DNA from: Paraburkholderia acidicola
Lineage (GTDB): Bacteria > Pseudomonadota > Gammaproteobacteria > Burkholderiales > Burkholderiaceae
Direction of reading: 5' to 3'
Assembly: GCF_002362315.1 (NCBI RefSeq)
Contig: NZ_MTZV01000006.1
Location: 1,426,001 to 1,490,000 of the forward strand
DNA: 64,000 nt
Shown here: positions 1 through 9,178 of the stretch, piece by piece
Layout: each line of letters opens with the position of its first letter
How positions within the stretch are numbered: position 1 is the first letter of the stretch
The notes under the pieces: model-generated
The model's input: only the letters and a program-made list of their open reading frames with translations
What the model was told of the DNA's origin: nothing
Databases searched by the model: none
Made by a program: the position numbers and the translations under genes

Positions 1-751
1 GACCGCCGCCGCTCATCACGGCGATCAGATCGAAACTGCGCAACGCACCGATGATCGTCACGACGATCGCCATGAAGGTCGTTGGCCGCAGTTGCGGCAG
101 CACGACGTGTCGCAGCATCGCCCAGCCTTTCGCGCCCTCCATCCGTGCGGCTTCGATCTGTTCGGCGTTCAACGTGGTGAGCCCGGTGAGGTACAGGATC
201 ATGCAATAGGCAGTCTGCGGCCACAGTGCGGCGAAGATGATGCCGAAGCTCACGTAGCGCGGATCGCCGAGCACGGGTATGCCGTGCCCAAGAATCAGCT
301 TGAGGAGACCGAAGGTCGGATCGTAGAACCAGCTGAACATCAATCCAACTACTACGCCCGACAGCACGAACGGCGCAAAGAACAACGACTTCACCACACG
401 GATGCCGCTGACCGCCTGGTTCAGATACAACGCGACCGCGAGCCCCATCGGCGGGGCGAGGAGGAACATGACGAGCCATAGCAGGTTGTTCTTGAGCGCG
501 GTGTAGAACGTCGGCGCATGAAACAGCTCCACGTAGTTGGCGAGACCGACAAAGGTTTTCTCCGTCATCCCGTCCCAGCTGTAAAAGCTGAGCGCAATGC
601 TCGACAGGATCGGCCACACCACGTAGATCGCCACCATCGCGCAGGCCGGCGCGAGAAACAGAAACGCGGCGACACGCTGCTGGCGCGCCGTAGCCGACAG
701 TTTCCTGCGACGCTTCGCGCGAGCGACCGGCGCGCGGAGGGTTTCGGACAT
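1..751 (-). CDS. Sugar ABC transporter permease, MalF/UgpA type (partial)
   Basis: Inner-membrane permease of a CUT1 sugar ABC transporter; the gene runs off the left edge, so only the first 250 residues are visible. A basic cytoplasmic N-terminus is followed by hydrophobic segments near residues 28-55, 88-112, 120-143 and 168-192. The EAA loop that contacts the ATPase lies at about residues 198-225, with E200-A-A and G206. The ATG at 749-751 follows a GAGGAG ribosome site. It is last visible in the minus-strand run ATPase, GH42, binding protein, permease, 54 bp after the binding-protein gene, so it is probably one operon importing a galactoside-like oligosaccharide. The partner permease presumably lies outside the window. 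The family call is firm; the substrate is inferred from the GH42 neighbour. Confidence 0.9.
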   Translation of the reverse strand, partial: MSETLRAPVARAKRRRKLSATARQQRVAAFLFLAPACAMVAIYVVWPILSSIALSFYSWDGMTEKTFVGLANYVELFHAPTFYTALKNNLLWLVMFLLAPPMGLAVALYLNQAVSGIRVVKSLFFAPFVLSGVVVGLMFSWFYDPTFGLLKLILGHGIPVLGDPRYVSFGIIFAALWPQTAYCMILYLTGLTTLNAEQIEAARMEGAKGWAMLRHVVLPQLRPTTFMAIVVTIIGALRSFDLIAVMSGGG

Positions 752-805
752 CGTGCTCTCCTCATCGGTTATGCGGCTCGCCGGCGTGGCGAGCCGCATA
801 ACGCG

Positions 806-2050
806 TCACTTCTTGTAGATGCGCTTGCGCGTCGCTTCGAGCTGCGCGAGTACGTCGTCGAGCTTCGACGGATCGGAGACGAACTGCTGCATCCCCTTCA
901 TGCCTTCGTCGGCCATTTCCTTCGTCATGTCGCGATCATAGAACTGCGCGATGCCGCCCGTCGTCTGCGAGAGGATCTGGAAGCCTGTCTTCGAAATCGC
1001 ATCGTCCGGTTCCGGCGACTGACTGTTGGTCGGCAACGAGCCCATCCCCTTCGCGAGTTGCGCGCTGATCGCAGGCGTCTCGGCAAATGCGAGGAACGTG
1101 TGCGCATCGGCCTTGTTCTTCGCTTTCGTAGGAATATGCAGCGACTCCACCGGGCCATCTTCGGCAGTCGGCACCTTGCTGTCGATGATCGGGAACTGGA
1201 AGAAACCCATCTGCGGCTTGATGTTCTCCGGGAAACCCGCCGTAATGAACGTGCCCATCAGCATCATCGCCGCCTTGCCCTGGAACAGGAACGGCTGCAC
1301 GGCGTCGAGATCGTAGGACAGCGAGTTGTCGATGAATATCTTGTCGTCGATCAGCTGCTTCCACGCGGTGTACACCTTCTTCACGCGTGCATCGGTATAC
1401 GGTACGTCGCCCGCCATCAGTTGCTGGTGGAACGCATTGCCGTTGATACGCAGATCAAGATAGTCGAACCAGCCCGCCAGCGTCCATGCATCGCGGCCCG
1501 CCACCGCGACCGGCACGATGCCCGCGGCCTTCAGCTTCTTGCAGGCGTCGAGAAATTCCGGCCACGTCTTCGGTTCGGCTGCAATGCCAGCCTTCTGGAA
1601 CAGATCCTTGCGATAGAACATGCCCCACGCGTAGTACACGGTCGGCGCGGAATACTGCTTGCCGTTGTACGTCGACGACTGCTTCGTCGACGCGTACATC
1701 GCATTCCAGTTGTTGCGGTTCCAGTCGGGTGTGAGGTCTTCGAGCAGGCCGCGCTTCGCGTAGTACGCCATGCGCTCGCCGTTGTGCCAGTTGATGATGT
1801 CGGGCGGGGCGGTCGTGAGCCAGCCAGGCAGTTGCACCTTGTAGGCTTCCTCGTCGACGAACGAAACCTTCACGTCGATGTCCGGATGCGCCTTGTGGAA
1901 CGCATCGAAGGTCTGCTGCCAGACCGCGCGCTGGCTCGCGCCCTTGAAGGCGATGTTGGCGGTGAGCGTACCGGCCTGCGCGGCGCCCGTCGCAGCAAAA
2001 GCAACGGCCAGCGCGACACCGGTTAACGCTAAGCGAATCGAAGTTTTCAT
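806..2050 (-). CDS. Sugar ABC transporter substrate-binding protein (MalE type)
   Basis: Periplasmic solute-binding protein of the family-1 (CUT1) type, 414 aa, that delivers an oligosaccharide to the neighbouring permease. It begins with a clear signal peptide (basic MKTSIR, hydrophobic core, AQA cleavage near residue 27). The mature part has the usual bilobed family-1 pattern, including a GMFYRKDLF stretch near residue 145 and a WTLAGWF aromatic patch likely to line the sugar site. It lies 45 bp after the GH42 gene and 54 bp before the permease gene. Transport of a galactoside is inferred from that context; the protein alone does not identify the sugar. Confidence 0.92.
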   Translation of the reverse strand: MKTSIRLALTGVALAVAFAATGAAQAGTLTANIAFKGASQRAVWQQTFDAFHKAHPDIDVKVSFVDEEAYKVQLPGWLTTAPPDIINWHNGERMAYYAKRGLLEDLTPDWNRNNWNAMYASTKQSSTYNGKQYSAPTVYYAWGMFYRKDLFQKAGIAAEPKTWPEFLDACKKLKAAGIVPVAVAGRDAWTLAGWFDYLDLRINGNAFHQQLMAGDVPYTDARVKKVYTAWKQLIDDKIFIDNSLSYDLDAVQPFLFQGKAAMMLMGTFITAGFPENIKPQMGFFQFPIIDSKVPTAEDGPVESLHIPTKAKNKADAHTFLAFAETPAISAQLAKGMGSLPTNSQSPEPDDAISKTGFQILSQTTGGIAQFYDRDMTKEMADEGMKGMQQFVSDPSKLDDVLAQLEATRKRIYKK

Positions 2051-2095
2051 GCGCGTCTCCTCATGGATGAGTGTTGTGTACTTCGCTTGCTGCCT

Positions 2096-4042
2096 TCAAC
2101 TGCGATAGATCGCGACGCCCTGCGGCTCGACCTTCTGCCGCCCGACGACAAAGCTGCCGGGTGCCTCGATCCGGTACGGCGCATCGCCGTAATTGAACAC
2201 GTAGGTCAGCGCACCGCGCCGGCTGATGCGCACGCCATCCGGCAGCGCCTGCGCGGGCAGCCCTGCCTGCCGCGCAACGTCGCCGAGCAGGGTCCGCGTC
2301 AGCGTTTCATCGAAGGGCGCCGCCAGATAGCGGACCGACCCATGACGCACGATGGCCGGATGACCGTCCGCGAAGCGCGCATCGATCTGCACGCCTTCGC
2401 CTGCTTCCAGAAAATCGCGCCAGTGGTACGCATCGCCGGTGACCGCTCCGTTGACCTTCACCGCAATGCCCGGCCGCATCGATTCGACGCGCCACACGCG
2501 AATCGGCATGATGCTCGCGAGATCGGCGCCCGGCGGCAACGTGCCGGGAATCGTCAGGCTTTCGGTTTTCGAGCCGCTTCGCGGCCCGAGCACCACCTGT
2601 GCGCCGCTCGCGGCCAGCTTCGCGGCGAAGCCTGTCGGTACCACCGGCAGCGGCGGCACAACGATCATGCTGTAGCCATCAAGCGGCGCACTCGACGGAA
2701 TCACATCGACGTCGAGCCCGAGGCTACGCAGCGCGCTGTAGTACTCGAACGCGAAGCGTGGATAGTGAAAGTCCGCGCCCTGCGGATGAATCTCGAACAG
2801 CCATTTCGCTTCGTAATCCCAGATCAGTGCGACCTTCGCGACGACCGGCATGACGCCATCGGCCTTGAGCACCGCATCGATTTCCTGCGCGACCGTCGAC
2901 GCTTCCAGCCCACCGATGTCGAGCCGGTTGTCCGGCGTGTTCAATCCCGCATGCATCTGTTCCTGCGCAAACGGCGCCTGGCGCCAGCGGAAATACGACA
3001 CGCAACCGGCACCGTGTGCGAACGCTTCCCAGCTCCAGAGCCGCACCATCCCCGGCAATGGCGCCGGATTCCATTGCGCCCAGTTCACCGGTCCCGGTTG
3101 CTGCTCCATCACCCAGAACGGTAGCGCCGACATGCCGCGATAAACATCGTGATTGAACGATGCAAAATCCGGATGCCCGGTGCGCAACCACTTCGCCTTG
3201 ATGTCCGGCGCGAACCACTGCTCTTCGAGCGCGCCGAGCGGATAGCTGTCCCACGCGGCAATCTCGAGATCGGCCGCGACCTTGTAGTGATCGAACTCAG
3301 TGAAGAGCTGCATGAAGTTGTGCGCAACCGGCCGCCCCGGCGAATGCGCGCGAATGATGTCGACCTGCATGCGGTTAAAGCGGACGACTTCGTCGGAGGC
3401 GAAGCGTCGATAGTCGAGCCGGTGCGACGGATGCGCTTCCGTCACCGTGCCGATGGGCGGATCGATTTCTTCGAAGCTGCGGTATTCCATGCTCCAGAAG
3501 ACCGTGCCCCATGCGGTATTGAGTGCGTCGATGTTGCCGTAGCGCTCTCTTAGCCAGCTGCGAAAACGTGATGCTGCCGCAGGCGAATAGCTGACCACCG
3601 TATGGTGGCAACCAAATTCGTTGTCGGTTTGCCAGAACGCGACCGCTGGGTGCCGGCCATAGCGCGTGGCGACGGCCCTGCAGATCGTGCGCGCGGCTTC
3701 GAAGTACGAGGGCGACGAAAAATCGTAGTGCCGCCGCGAACCGAAGCCGCGTACACGGCCGTCCGCACCGACCGGCAGGATGTCGGGAAAACGATCGATC
3801 AGCCACTTCGGCGGCGTCGCTGTCGGCGTGCACATGACCACCTTCAGGCCAGCGTCGCCGAGTACGCCGACCGCACGATCGAGCCAGTCCCATTGATATT
3901 CGCCCGGCGACGGTTCGATACGGCTCCACGCAAACTCCGCGATCCGCACGTAATCGATGCCGAGCGCTCTCATGCGCGCGGCGTCGTCCTTCCACATCGT
4001 CTCCGGCCAGTGCTCCGGGTAATAGCAGACTCCAAGACGCAT
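2096..4042 (-). CDS. Beta-galactosidase, glycoside hydrolase family 42
   Basis: Cytoplasmic GH42 beta-galactosidase, 648 aa, close to the usual 650-690 aa. It hydrolyses terminal beta-galactosides, probably those imported by the adjacent ABC system. The N-terminal TIM barrel opens with GVCYYPEHWPE. The acid/base is E142 in TDNEFG and the nucleophile is E313 in WVMEQQPGP; both are intact. Residues from about 390 form the family's trimerisation (class I glutamine amidotransferase-like) domain, and the last ~60 residues a small beta domain. There is no signal peptide, so it acts inside the cell. It sits between the ATPase (16-bp gap) and the binding-protein gene in one operon. Specificity for plant galactans or galacto-oligosaccharides is possible but unproven. 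Confidence 0.93.
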   Translation of the reverse strand: MRLGVCYYPEHWPETMWKDDAARMRALGIDYVRIAEFAWSRIEPSPGEYQWDWLDRAVGVLGDAGLKVVMCTPTATPPKWLIDRFPDILPVGADGRVRGFGSRRHYDFSSPSYFEAARTICRAVATRYGRHPAVAFWQTDNEFGCHHTVVSYSPAAASRFRSWLRERYGNIDALNTAWGTVFWSMEYRSFEEIDPPIGTVTEAHPSHRLDYRRFASDEVVRFNRMQVDIIRAHSPGRPVAHNFMQLFTEFDHYKVAADLEIAAWDSYPLGALEEQWFAPDIKAKWLRTGHPDFASFNHDVYRGMSALPFWVMEQQPGPVNWAQWNPAPLPGMVRLWSWEAFAHGAGCVSYFRWRQAPFAQEQMHAGLNTPDNRLDIGGLEASTVAQEIDAVLKADGVMPVVAKVALIWDYEAKWLFEIHPQGADFHYPRFAFEYYSALRSLGLDVDVIPSSAPLDGYSMIVVPPLPVVPTGFAAKLAASGAQVVLGPRSGSKTESLTIPGTLPPGADLASIMPIRVWRVESMRPGIAVKVNGAVTGDAYHWRDFLEAGEGVQIDARFADGHPAIVRHGSVRYLAAPFDETLTRTLLGDVARQAGLPAQALPDGVRISRRGALTYVFNYGDAPYRIEAPGSFVVGRQKVEPQGVAIYRS

Positions 4043-4058
4043 ACAGTGCGCTCCTACG

Positions 4059-5207
4059 CTAGTGATGGATAGCCGCCGGTGGGACGGCGAAACCGTCTTC
4101 GGTAAACAGATGGCATGACGCCGGCGGCACGTTGAATGCGACGGTTTCGCCGCTGCCGGGCGTGTGGTCGCCTGGTGCTTTGGCGATCAGCGCCGCATGC
4201 GATGTCGTGCTGTCAGGTTGATCGAGATGCAGATAGCTGTGCTCGCCGAGACGCTCGACGAGCGACACCTTGCGGCGAATCTGTTGAACGGCGCTGTCCG
4301 CGGCGGCGGGTTCGAGATGCTCGGGACGAATGCCGAGTGTGACATTCTGGTTGGGCTGCAGAGCGGTACCGTCGAGCAGCGTATCGAGACGTTCGCCGGT
4401 TCCATCGAGTGCGATCTGCACGCTACCGGCACCGCACGAAACAACGCGTGCGGGCAGAAAATTCATTCTCGGCGAACCGATAAAGCCCGCGACGAAGCGA
4501 CTCTTAGGGCGGTGATACAACTCGAGCGGCGCGCCGATCTGCGCGATGCTGCCGTACTTCGCCGTGTCCGCGCCCGCATGCAGCAGCACGATCTTGTCGG
4601 CAAGCGTCATCGCTTCGATCTGATCGTGCGTGACATAGACAACGCTCGCCTTGTCGAACTGCTTATGCAGACGCGCAATCTCAACACGCGTCTGGCCACG
4701 CAGCGTTGCGTCGAGATTGGACAGTGGTTCGTCGAACAGGAACACGCCCGGGCTACGCACGATCGCGCGACCGATCGCCACACGCTGCCGCTGCCCACCC
4801 GACAGTGCCTTCGGACGCCGCTCTAGCAGCGCCTCGAGTTGCAGCACACGCGCGGCTTCGCGAACCTTGCGATCGATCACATCTTTCGGCGTCTTTGCAA
4901 GCGTCAGGCCGAACGCCATGTTCTCGTACACGGTCATGTGCGGAAACAGCGCATAGCTCTGAAACACCATCGCCACACCGCGTTGCGCGGCAGGCACATC
5001 GTTGACGAGCTTGCCGTCGATCAACAGATCGCCATCGGTGATGTCTTCGAGGCCGGCGATCATGCGCAGCAGCGTCGACTTGCCACAACCCGACGGACCG
5101 AGAAACACGCAGAACTCGTGCTCGCCGATCTCGAGATCGACGTCGCGAATGACCGCTGCATGGTCGCCATATGCCTTCTGAACCGATCGTAACGAGATGC
5201 TCGCCAT
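4059..5207 (-). CDS. Sugar ABC transporter ATP-binding protein (MalK/UgpC type)
   Basis: Cytoplasmic ATPase of the CUT1 transporter, 382 aa. Walker A GPSGCGKST is at residues 37-45, the Q-loop at Q83, signature LSGGQ at 135-139, Walker B VFLFDE at 155-160 and the switch His at H194. The ~140-residue C-terminal OB-fold (TOBE) regulatory domain is that of MalK/UgpC proteins. A GTG start at 5240 is possible, but ATG 5207 has a GGAG site nine bases upstream and starts exactly at the conserved family N-terminus, so I use it. It is the first gene of the minus-strand operon; a 20-bp palindrome sits 37 bp upstream, which points to LacI-type repression. Confidence 0.93.
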   Translation of the reverse strand: MASISLRSVQKAYGDHAAVIRDVDLEIGEHEFCVFLGPSGCGKSTLLRMIAGLEDITDGDLLIDGKLVNDVPAAQRGVAMVFQSYALFPHMTVYENMAFGLTLAKTPKDVIDRKVREAARVLQLEALLERRPKALSGGQRQRVAIGRAIVRSPGVFLFDEPLSNLDATLRGQTRVEIARLHKQFDKASVVYVTHDQIEAMTLADKIVLLHAGADTAKYGSIAQIGAPLELYHRPKSRFVAGFIGSPRMNFLPARVVSCGAGSVQIALDGTGERLDTLLDGTALQPNQNVTLGIRPEHLEPAAADSAVQQIRRKVSLVERLGEHSYLHLDQPDSTTSHAALIAKAPGDHTPGSGETVAFNVPPASCHLFTEDGFAVPPAAIHH

Positions 5208-5243
5208 GCCCGACGTCTCCGTATTTTCCCTCGGAGACACGAA

Positions 5244-5263
5244 GAGGTTAAGCGCTTAACCTC
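5244..5263. promoter_or_regulatory. LacI-family operator, perfect 20-bp palindrome
   Basis: The sequence GAGGTTAAGC-GCTTAACCTC is a perfect inverted repeat with the central CG typical of LacI-family operators. It lies 36 bp upstream of the ATPase start and 235 bp upstream of the divergent LacI gene. It is the natural candidate site for that regulator on the ABC/GH42 operon. Binding is inferred. Confidence 0.8.
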
Positions 5264-5498
5264 GTGCCGTAGAAAAAACGATCCGAGTCTGGATCGCTGC
5301 TGTCCGGCTGTCTCCGTCGTGGTGTTCTCACTGCGTTGAAACGAAATCTAGCGAGGTCCGGGCAATCATGCAAATACCGGGAAGTTATCCCGGAATGTGG
5401 GCACCCCTGCTGAAACTTGCAGCTCGACGGCATGCTTGCGACAGTGGCGCCGACCTTGATTCACCAACGTATTCATCCCCACCCGACCTAAAGCATCG

Positions 5499-6560
5499 AT
5501 GACCACCCTGACGGAAGTCGCGCAACGCGCCGGCGTCACACCGGCCACCGTATCGAACGTGCTGCGCCAGCGCGGCAAGGTCGGAGCGGCCACGCGTGAA
5601 CGTGTGCTGGAAGCGGTCGCGGCGCTCGACTATCGTCCGCATCTGACTGCACGCGCGCTGGCGGAAGGCAGCACACCGACACTCGCGCTGATGGTCTCGA
5701 GCATCGCGAATCCGTTTTATCCGGAGTTTGCGCTCGCCGCCGAACGCGCCGCGCGACGCAGCGGGCGCTTCCTGATTGTGTGCAATACCAACGAAGACCC
5801 CGTGATGCTGCGCGCGTACCTCGACCAGATTGCGGGGACGCTGTCCGAAGGCATGCTGGTGATGAACGCGAAAGTCGATTTCGAGGTGCTGCGCAAGACC
5901 CAGGCGCGCGGCACACCGGTCGTGCTGTGTTTGTGGGAGCGGCCGGAAACACCGCCCGGCATCCCGTGTATCGCCGTCGATTTCGCCGCAGCCGGTGCGC
6001 TGGCTGCGCGCCATCTGCTGGAGCTGGGGCATCGGCGGATCGGTGCGATTCTCGCTGGCGGACTCGACGGCGTGCAGGCGCCGCGCTATGAAGGTTTTTG
6101 TGCAACGTTGAAGTTGGAGAACGTCGCACATCCCGATAGCGAAGTGCGTTTCACCACCGACTCCGTGCAAGGCGGTTATCAGGCTGCCGTGCAACTGCTC
6201 GACGAACACCCGGATCTCACCGCCATCTTCGCGACCAACGACCTGCCCGCACTCGGCGCAATGCATGCCGCTGCAGATCGCGGACTACGCATTCCCGAAG
6301 ACATCTCCGTGATCGGCATTACCGATATTCAGCTGGCACGTGAATCGCGGCCGGGGTTATCGACGGTTGCGGTGCCGACTGAAGCTGCTGCGACGCTTGC
6401 GGTTGAGTTGCTGGAGGCGTTGATCGATGGCAAGGCTGGCGGTGACGCGCCGATGCAGATCGCACCGGCGCCCGTGCTGGTTGTGCGCGCATCGACCGGG
6501 CCGGTGCGGCGGAAAAAGCGTAGCCGTCAGACCGCCGTGCGCTCGCGCGCAAAGCGTTGA
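5499..6560 (+). CDS. LacI-family transcriptional regulator
   Basis: DNA-binding repressor, 353 aa. The N-terminal helix-turn-helix (TLTEVAQRAGVTPATVSNVL, residues 3-22) and the hinge that follows are canonical. Residues ~60-335 form a periplasmic-binding-protein-like sensor domain, with the usual late motif ISVIGITDIQLA near residue 270. The last ~17 residues (RRKKRSRQ...) are a very basic tail that most LacI proteins lack. It is divergent from the galactoside ABC/GH42 operon, and the palindrome at 5244-5263 lies between them, so local control by an imported sugar or its product is likely. Confidence 0.9.
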   Translation: MTTLTEVAQRAGVTPATVSNVLRQRGKVGAATRERVLEAVAALDYRPHLTARALAEGSTPTLALMVSSIANPFYPEFALAAERAARRSGRFLIVCNTNEDPVMLRAYLDQIAGTLSEGMLVMNAKVDFEVLRKTQARGTPVVLCLWERPETPPGIPCIAVDFAAAGALAARHLLELGHRRIGAILAGGLDGVQAPRYEGFCATLKLENVAHPDSEVRFTTDSVQGGYQAAVQLLDEHPDLTAIFATNDLPALGAMHAAADRGLRIPEDISVIGITDIQLARESRPGLSTVAVPTEAAATLAVELLEALIDGKAGGDAPMQIAPAPVLVVRASTGPVRRKKRSRQTAVRSRAKR

Positions 6561-6579
6561 AACGCCGCGCTATAAGCGC

Positions 6580-7665
6580 TCAATCCGCCGCGGGAATCCA
6601 CGCCGCCTGCGCCGCATCGCTTGTGCGGAACGCCGGAAATTTCGCACCGAGTTCGGCGATCGTGTGGATGTCGTTCTTCACGAGATCATCGCGGGTAATC
6701 AGCGCAGGCCGCACGGCGATATGGGCACCCGGATTCTGCCCCGCGACCAGCAACGCCGCCGCCCGCACCGATACCGCGCCGACTACGGCCGGATTGGTCG
6801 CCGCCGTCGCAACCCAGGCGCTACCCGGCGCGCGAATCGCTTCGATATCGGCGGTGGAAATATCGGCGCTGTAGATGCGGATTTTCGTCGACAGTTTGGC
6901 TTCGTCAGCGGCGAGTTTTGCGCCGCGCGCGAACTCGTCATACGGTGCGAACACGACGCGGATATCGGGGTGTGCGCGATACGCAGCCGCGGCCTGATTC
7001 GCCACCGACTGCGCAATCGGATTATCGACCGTGCCCCAGCGCGCTTTCTCCTGCACCTTCGGATGCGCGTCCTTGAAGCTGCGCCACACCGCATCGCGCC
7101 GGTCCAGCGGCGCAAAACCCGCCACATAGACGTAGCCCGCAGCAAAGGCATCGCCATTGTCCTTGACCGCCTGATCGAGCAACAGCGTCGCCAGGTCACG
7201 ATCGCTCTGTTCGATCTGCGGCACCTTCGGATTGTTCAGATCGACGTCGAATGCAACGACCTTGATGCCTTTATCGAGTGCACGCTGCACGACGTCCTTT
7301 AGCGATTCCGGCAAGCCGTGATTGACGATGATCGCCGATACGCCAAGGCTGATCGCCTGTTGAATCTGCTCGCGCTGTTCGGCCGCATCCTGGCGCCCTT
7401 CGTAGATACGCAGATCAATGCCGAGTGCTTTGGCCTGTTTTTGTGCGCCCGCTTCATAGGCCTGGAAGAAATCGCCGGTCGACAGATAGTTGACCAGGGC
7501 GATCTTTACACCGCCTTTGTTGAACGGTGCAGGTGCGCCTTTCAGTGGTTCGGCATTCGCAACATTCGCCGCGACCGTTACCGCGAACGCCGTCAATACA
7601 GTCAACGCGGCGGCAATGCGCCGCGAGGCACGCGCACGGCGTGCAACCTGAACAAGCGATTTCAT
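6580..7665 (-). CDS. Periplasmic binding protein, RbsB-like, beside sulfur-oxidation genes
   Basis: Secreted substrate-binding protein of the ribose/galactose (Peripla_BP_4) fold, 361 aa. A signal peptide ends near residue 38 (ANVANA then E). The mature protein starts with the family pattern KIALVNYLSTGDFFQAYEAG. ATG 7665 has an AAGGA site nine bases upstream; an earlier start at 7716 has none. It is the last gene of a minus-strand run SfnB, SfnB, flavin monooxygenase, binding protein (81-bp gap). No ATPase or permease follows it. The ATPase/permease pair at 16480-19082, same strand, lacks a binding protein and may be its partner. The ligand is unknown; context suggests an organosulfur compound rather than a sugar. 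Confidence 0.85.
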   Translation of the reverse strand: MKSLVQVARRARASRRIAAALTVLTAFAVTVAANVANAEPLKGAPAPFNKGGVKIALVNYLSTGDFFQAYEAGAQKQAKALGIDLRIYEGRQDAAEQREQIQQAISLGVSAIIVNHGLPESLKDVVQRALDKGIKVVAFDVDLNNPKVPQIEQSDRDLATLLLDQAVKDNGDAFAAGYVYVAGFAPLDRRDAVWRSFKDAHPKVQEKARWGTVDNPIAQSVANQAAAAYRAHPDIRVVFAPYDEFARGAKLAADEAKLSTKIRIYSADISTADIEAIRAPGSAWVATAATNPAVVGAVSVRAAALLVAGQNPGAHIAVRPALITRDDLVKNDIHTIAELGAKFPAFRTSDAAQAAWIPAAD

Positions 7666-7746
7666 CGAAAGTCCTTTTCTATTGTCTGGCCGATGCAAAC
7701 GGCCTGTGAAGTTCATCTAGATGAACGAGCGAAGCGATGAAAATCT

Positions 7747-9126
7747 TCATTCATGTGCCGCATGCGCCGCACGATAGCTCGCGCCCGGATGCGGCCCGCT
7801 AAGCCGCGCGCCGCCGCCGTGCAGTTTTTCACGCAGCGTCCCCTCTGCATAGTCGGTCTTGTAAACGCCACGCCGTTGCAATTCCGGCACCACCAGATCG
7901 ACGAAATCGCTGAATGTTTCGTGCGTCAGCGCATACGCAAGATTGAAACCGTCGACGTCCGTCTCGTCAACCCACGATTGCAGCTCATCGGCGATTTCGC
8001 GCGGATCGCCCACCGACAGCGGCCCCAATCCGCCTATACCGCCCCACTTCGCAATCTCGCGTACGGTCCACACACGCGTCGGGTCAGCGCTCGACAGCGC
8101 CTCCACCGCCGACTGCACCGCATTGCTTTCGATATGCCGCAGCGGCTCGTCGAGCCCATACTTCGACAGATCAATACCGGTCCAGCCGGACATCAACGCA
8201 AGCGCGCCTTCGTCGCTTGCATAACGGCGATAGTCGGCATGCTTCGCGTGTGCTTCAGCCGCGGTGTTGCCGGTAATCACCGTATGCAGATTGAAGATCA
8301 GCACATCATGCGGATCGCGACCGAACGACTTCACGCGCGCACGAATATCGGCGACGAAATTCTTCAGGATCGTGCGTGACGGCGCGGCGATGAAGATGCA
8401 TTCCGCGTGCTGTGCCGCGAAGTCTTTACCGCGTTTCGATGCACCGGCCTGATAGAGAACCGGTGTGCGCTGCGGCGACGGTTCGCATAGATGGATGCCG
8501 GGCACGTCGAAGTACGTGCCGCGATGAGCGATCGGATGCACCTTAGATGGCTCGGTGAATACATGCCGAGCCGCATCGCGCACCACCGCATCGTCTTCCC
8601 ACGACGATTCCCACAGCTTGTAGCAGACCTCCAGATACTCTTCGGCGAGTGCATAGCGTTCGTCGTGATTCGCCTGGCTCGGCAAACCGACATTGCGCGC
8701 CGCGCTGTCCAGATACGACGTGACGATGTTCCAGCCGACCCGCCCGTTGGTCAGGTGATCGAGCGTCGACATGCGTCGCGCGAAGGGATAAGGATGTTCG
8801 TACGAAAGCGAACACGTCACGCCAAAGCCAAGGTGTTCGGTCACGTTCGCCATCGCAGAGACAAGCAGCACCGGATCGTTGACGGGCACCTGCGCGGCCT
8901 GGCGGATCGCTGCCCCGCCGTTGCCCTGGTACACGTCGTAGATACCGAGCACGTCGGCGATAAACAACCCATCGAACTTGCCGCGCTCGAGCAGCTTCGC
9001 GAGGTCGGTCCAGTAGTCGAGGTGCTTATAGCGCCACGACGTATCGCGTGGATGCGCCCACAAGCCCGGCGATTGATGCCCGACGCAGTTCATGTCGAAT
9101 GCGTTGAGGCGGATCTGTCTCGTCAT
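7747..9126 (-). CDS. FMN-dependent monooxygenase, NtaA/SnaA/DszA family
   Basis: Luciferase-like flavin monooxygenase, 459 aa, of the NtaA/SnaA/DszA(SoxA)/ScmK family, which uses reduced FMN from a separate reductase and O2. The N-terminus RQIRLNAF with the HPRDTSWRYKHLDYW region is typical. The ADVLGIYDVYQG and GWNIVTSYLDSAARNVG segments form the flavin and substrate pocket. ATG 9126 has an AGGA site seven bases upstream; the in-frame TTG at 9150 is less likely. The gene lies 52 bp after an SfnB-type gene and before a periplasmic binding protein, so a role in oxidative use of an imported organosulfur (or similar) compound is plausible. No flavin reductase gene is visible in the window. Confidence 0.88.
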   Translation of the reverse strand: MTRQIRLNAFDMNCVGHQSPGLWAHPRDTSWRYKHLDYWTDLAKLLERGKFDGLFIADVLGIYDVYQGNGGAAIRQAAQVPVNDPVLLVSAMANVTEHLGFGVTCSLSYEHPYPFARRMSTLDHLTNGRVGWNIVTSYLDSAARNVGLPSQANHDERYALAEEYLEVCYKLWESSWEDDAVVRDAARHVFTEPSKVHPIAHRGTYFDVPGIHLCEPSPQRTPVLYQAGASKRGKDFAAQHAECIFIAAPSRTILKNFVADIRARVKSFGRDPHDVLIFNLHTVITGNTAAEAHAKHADYRRYASDEGALALMSGWTGIDLSKYGLDEPLRHIESNAVQSAVEALSSADPTRVWTVREIAKWGGIGGLGPLSVGDPREIADELQSWVDETDVDGFNLAYALTHETFSDFVDLVVPELQRRGVYKTDYAEGTLREKLHGGGARLSGPHPGASYRAAHAAHE

Positions 9127-9178
9127 CGTCGAAATCCTGGAGTAAAGCAAACAAAATGCGGAACGAAAATGCAGCGCG

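Noticed and set aside
518..2026. Long plus-strand frame (502 codons) opposite the binding-protein gene
   Set aside because: It is Arg-rich, lacks domains or a ribosome site, and lies opposite a firmly identified gene; it is a GC3 shadow, as are most other long frames on the opposite strands.
5380..5400. Near-palindrome ACCGGGAAGTTATCCCGG upstream of the LacI gene
   Set aside because: Imperfect and unlike the 20-bp operator at 5244; not convincing as a second site.
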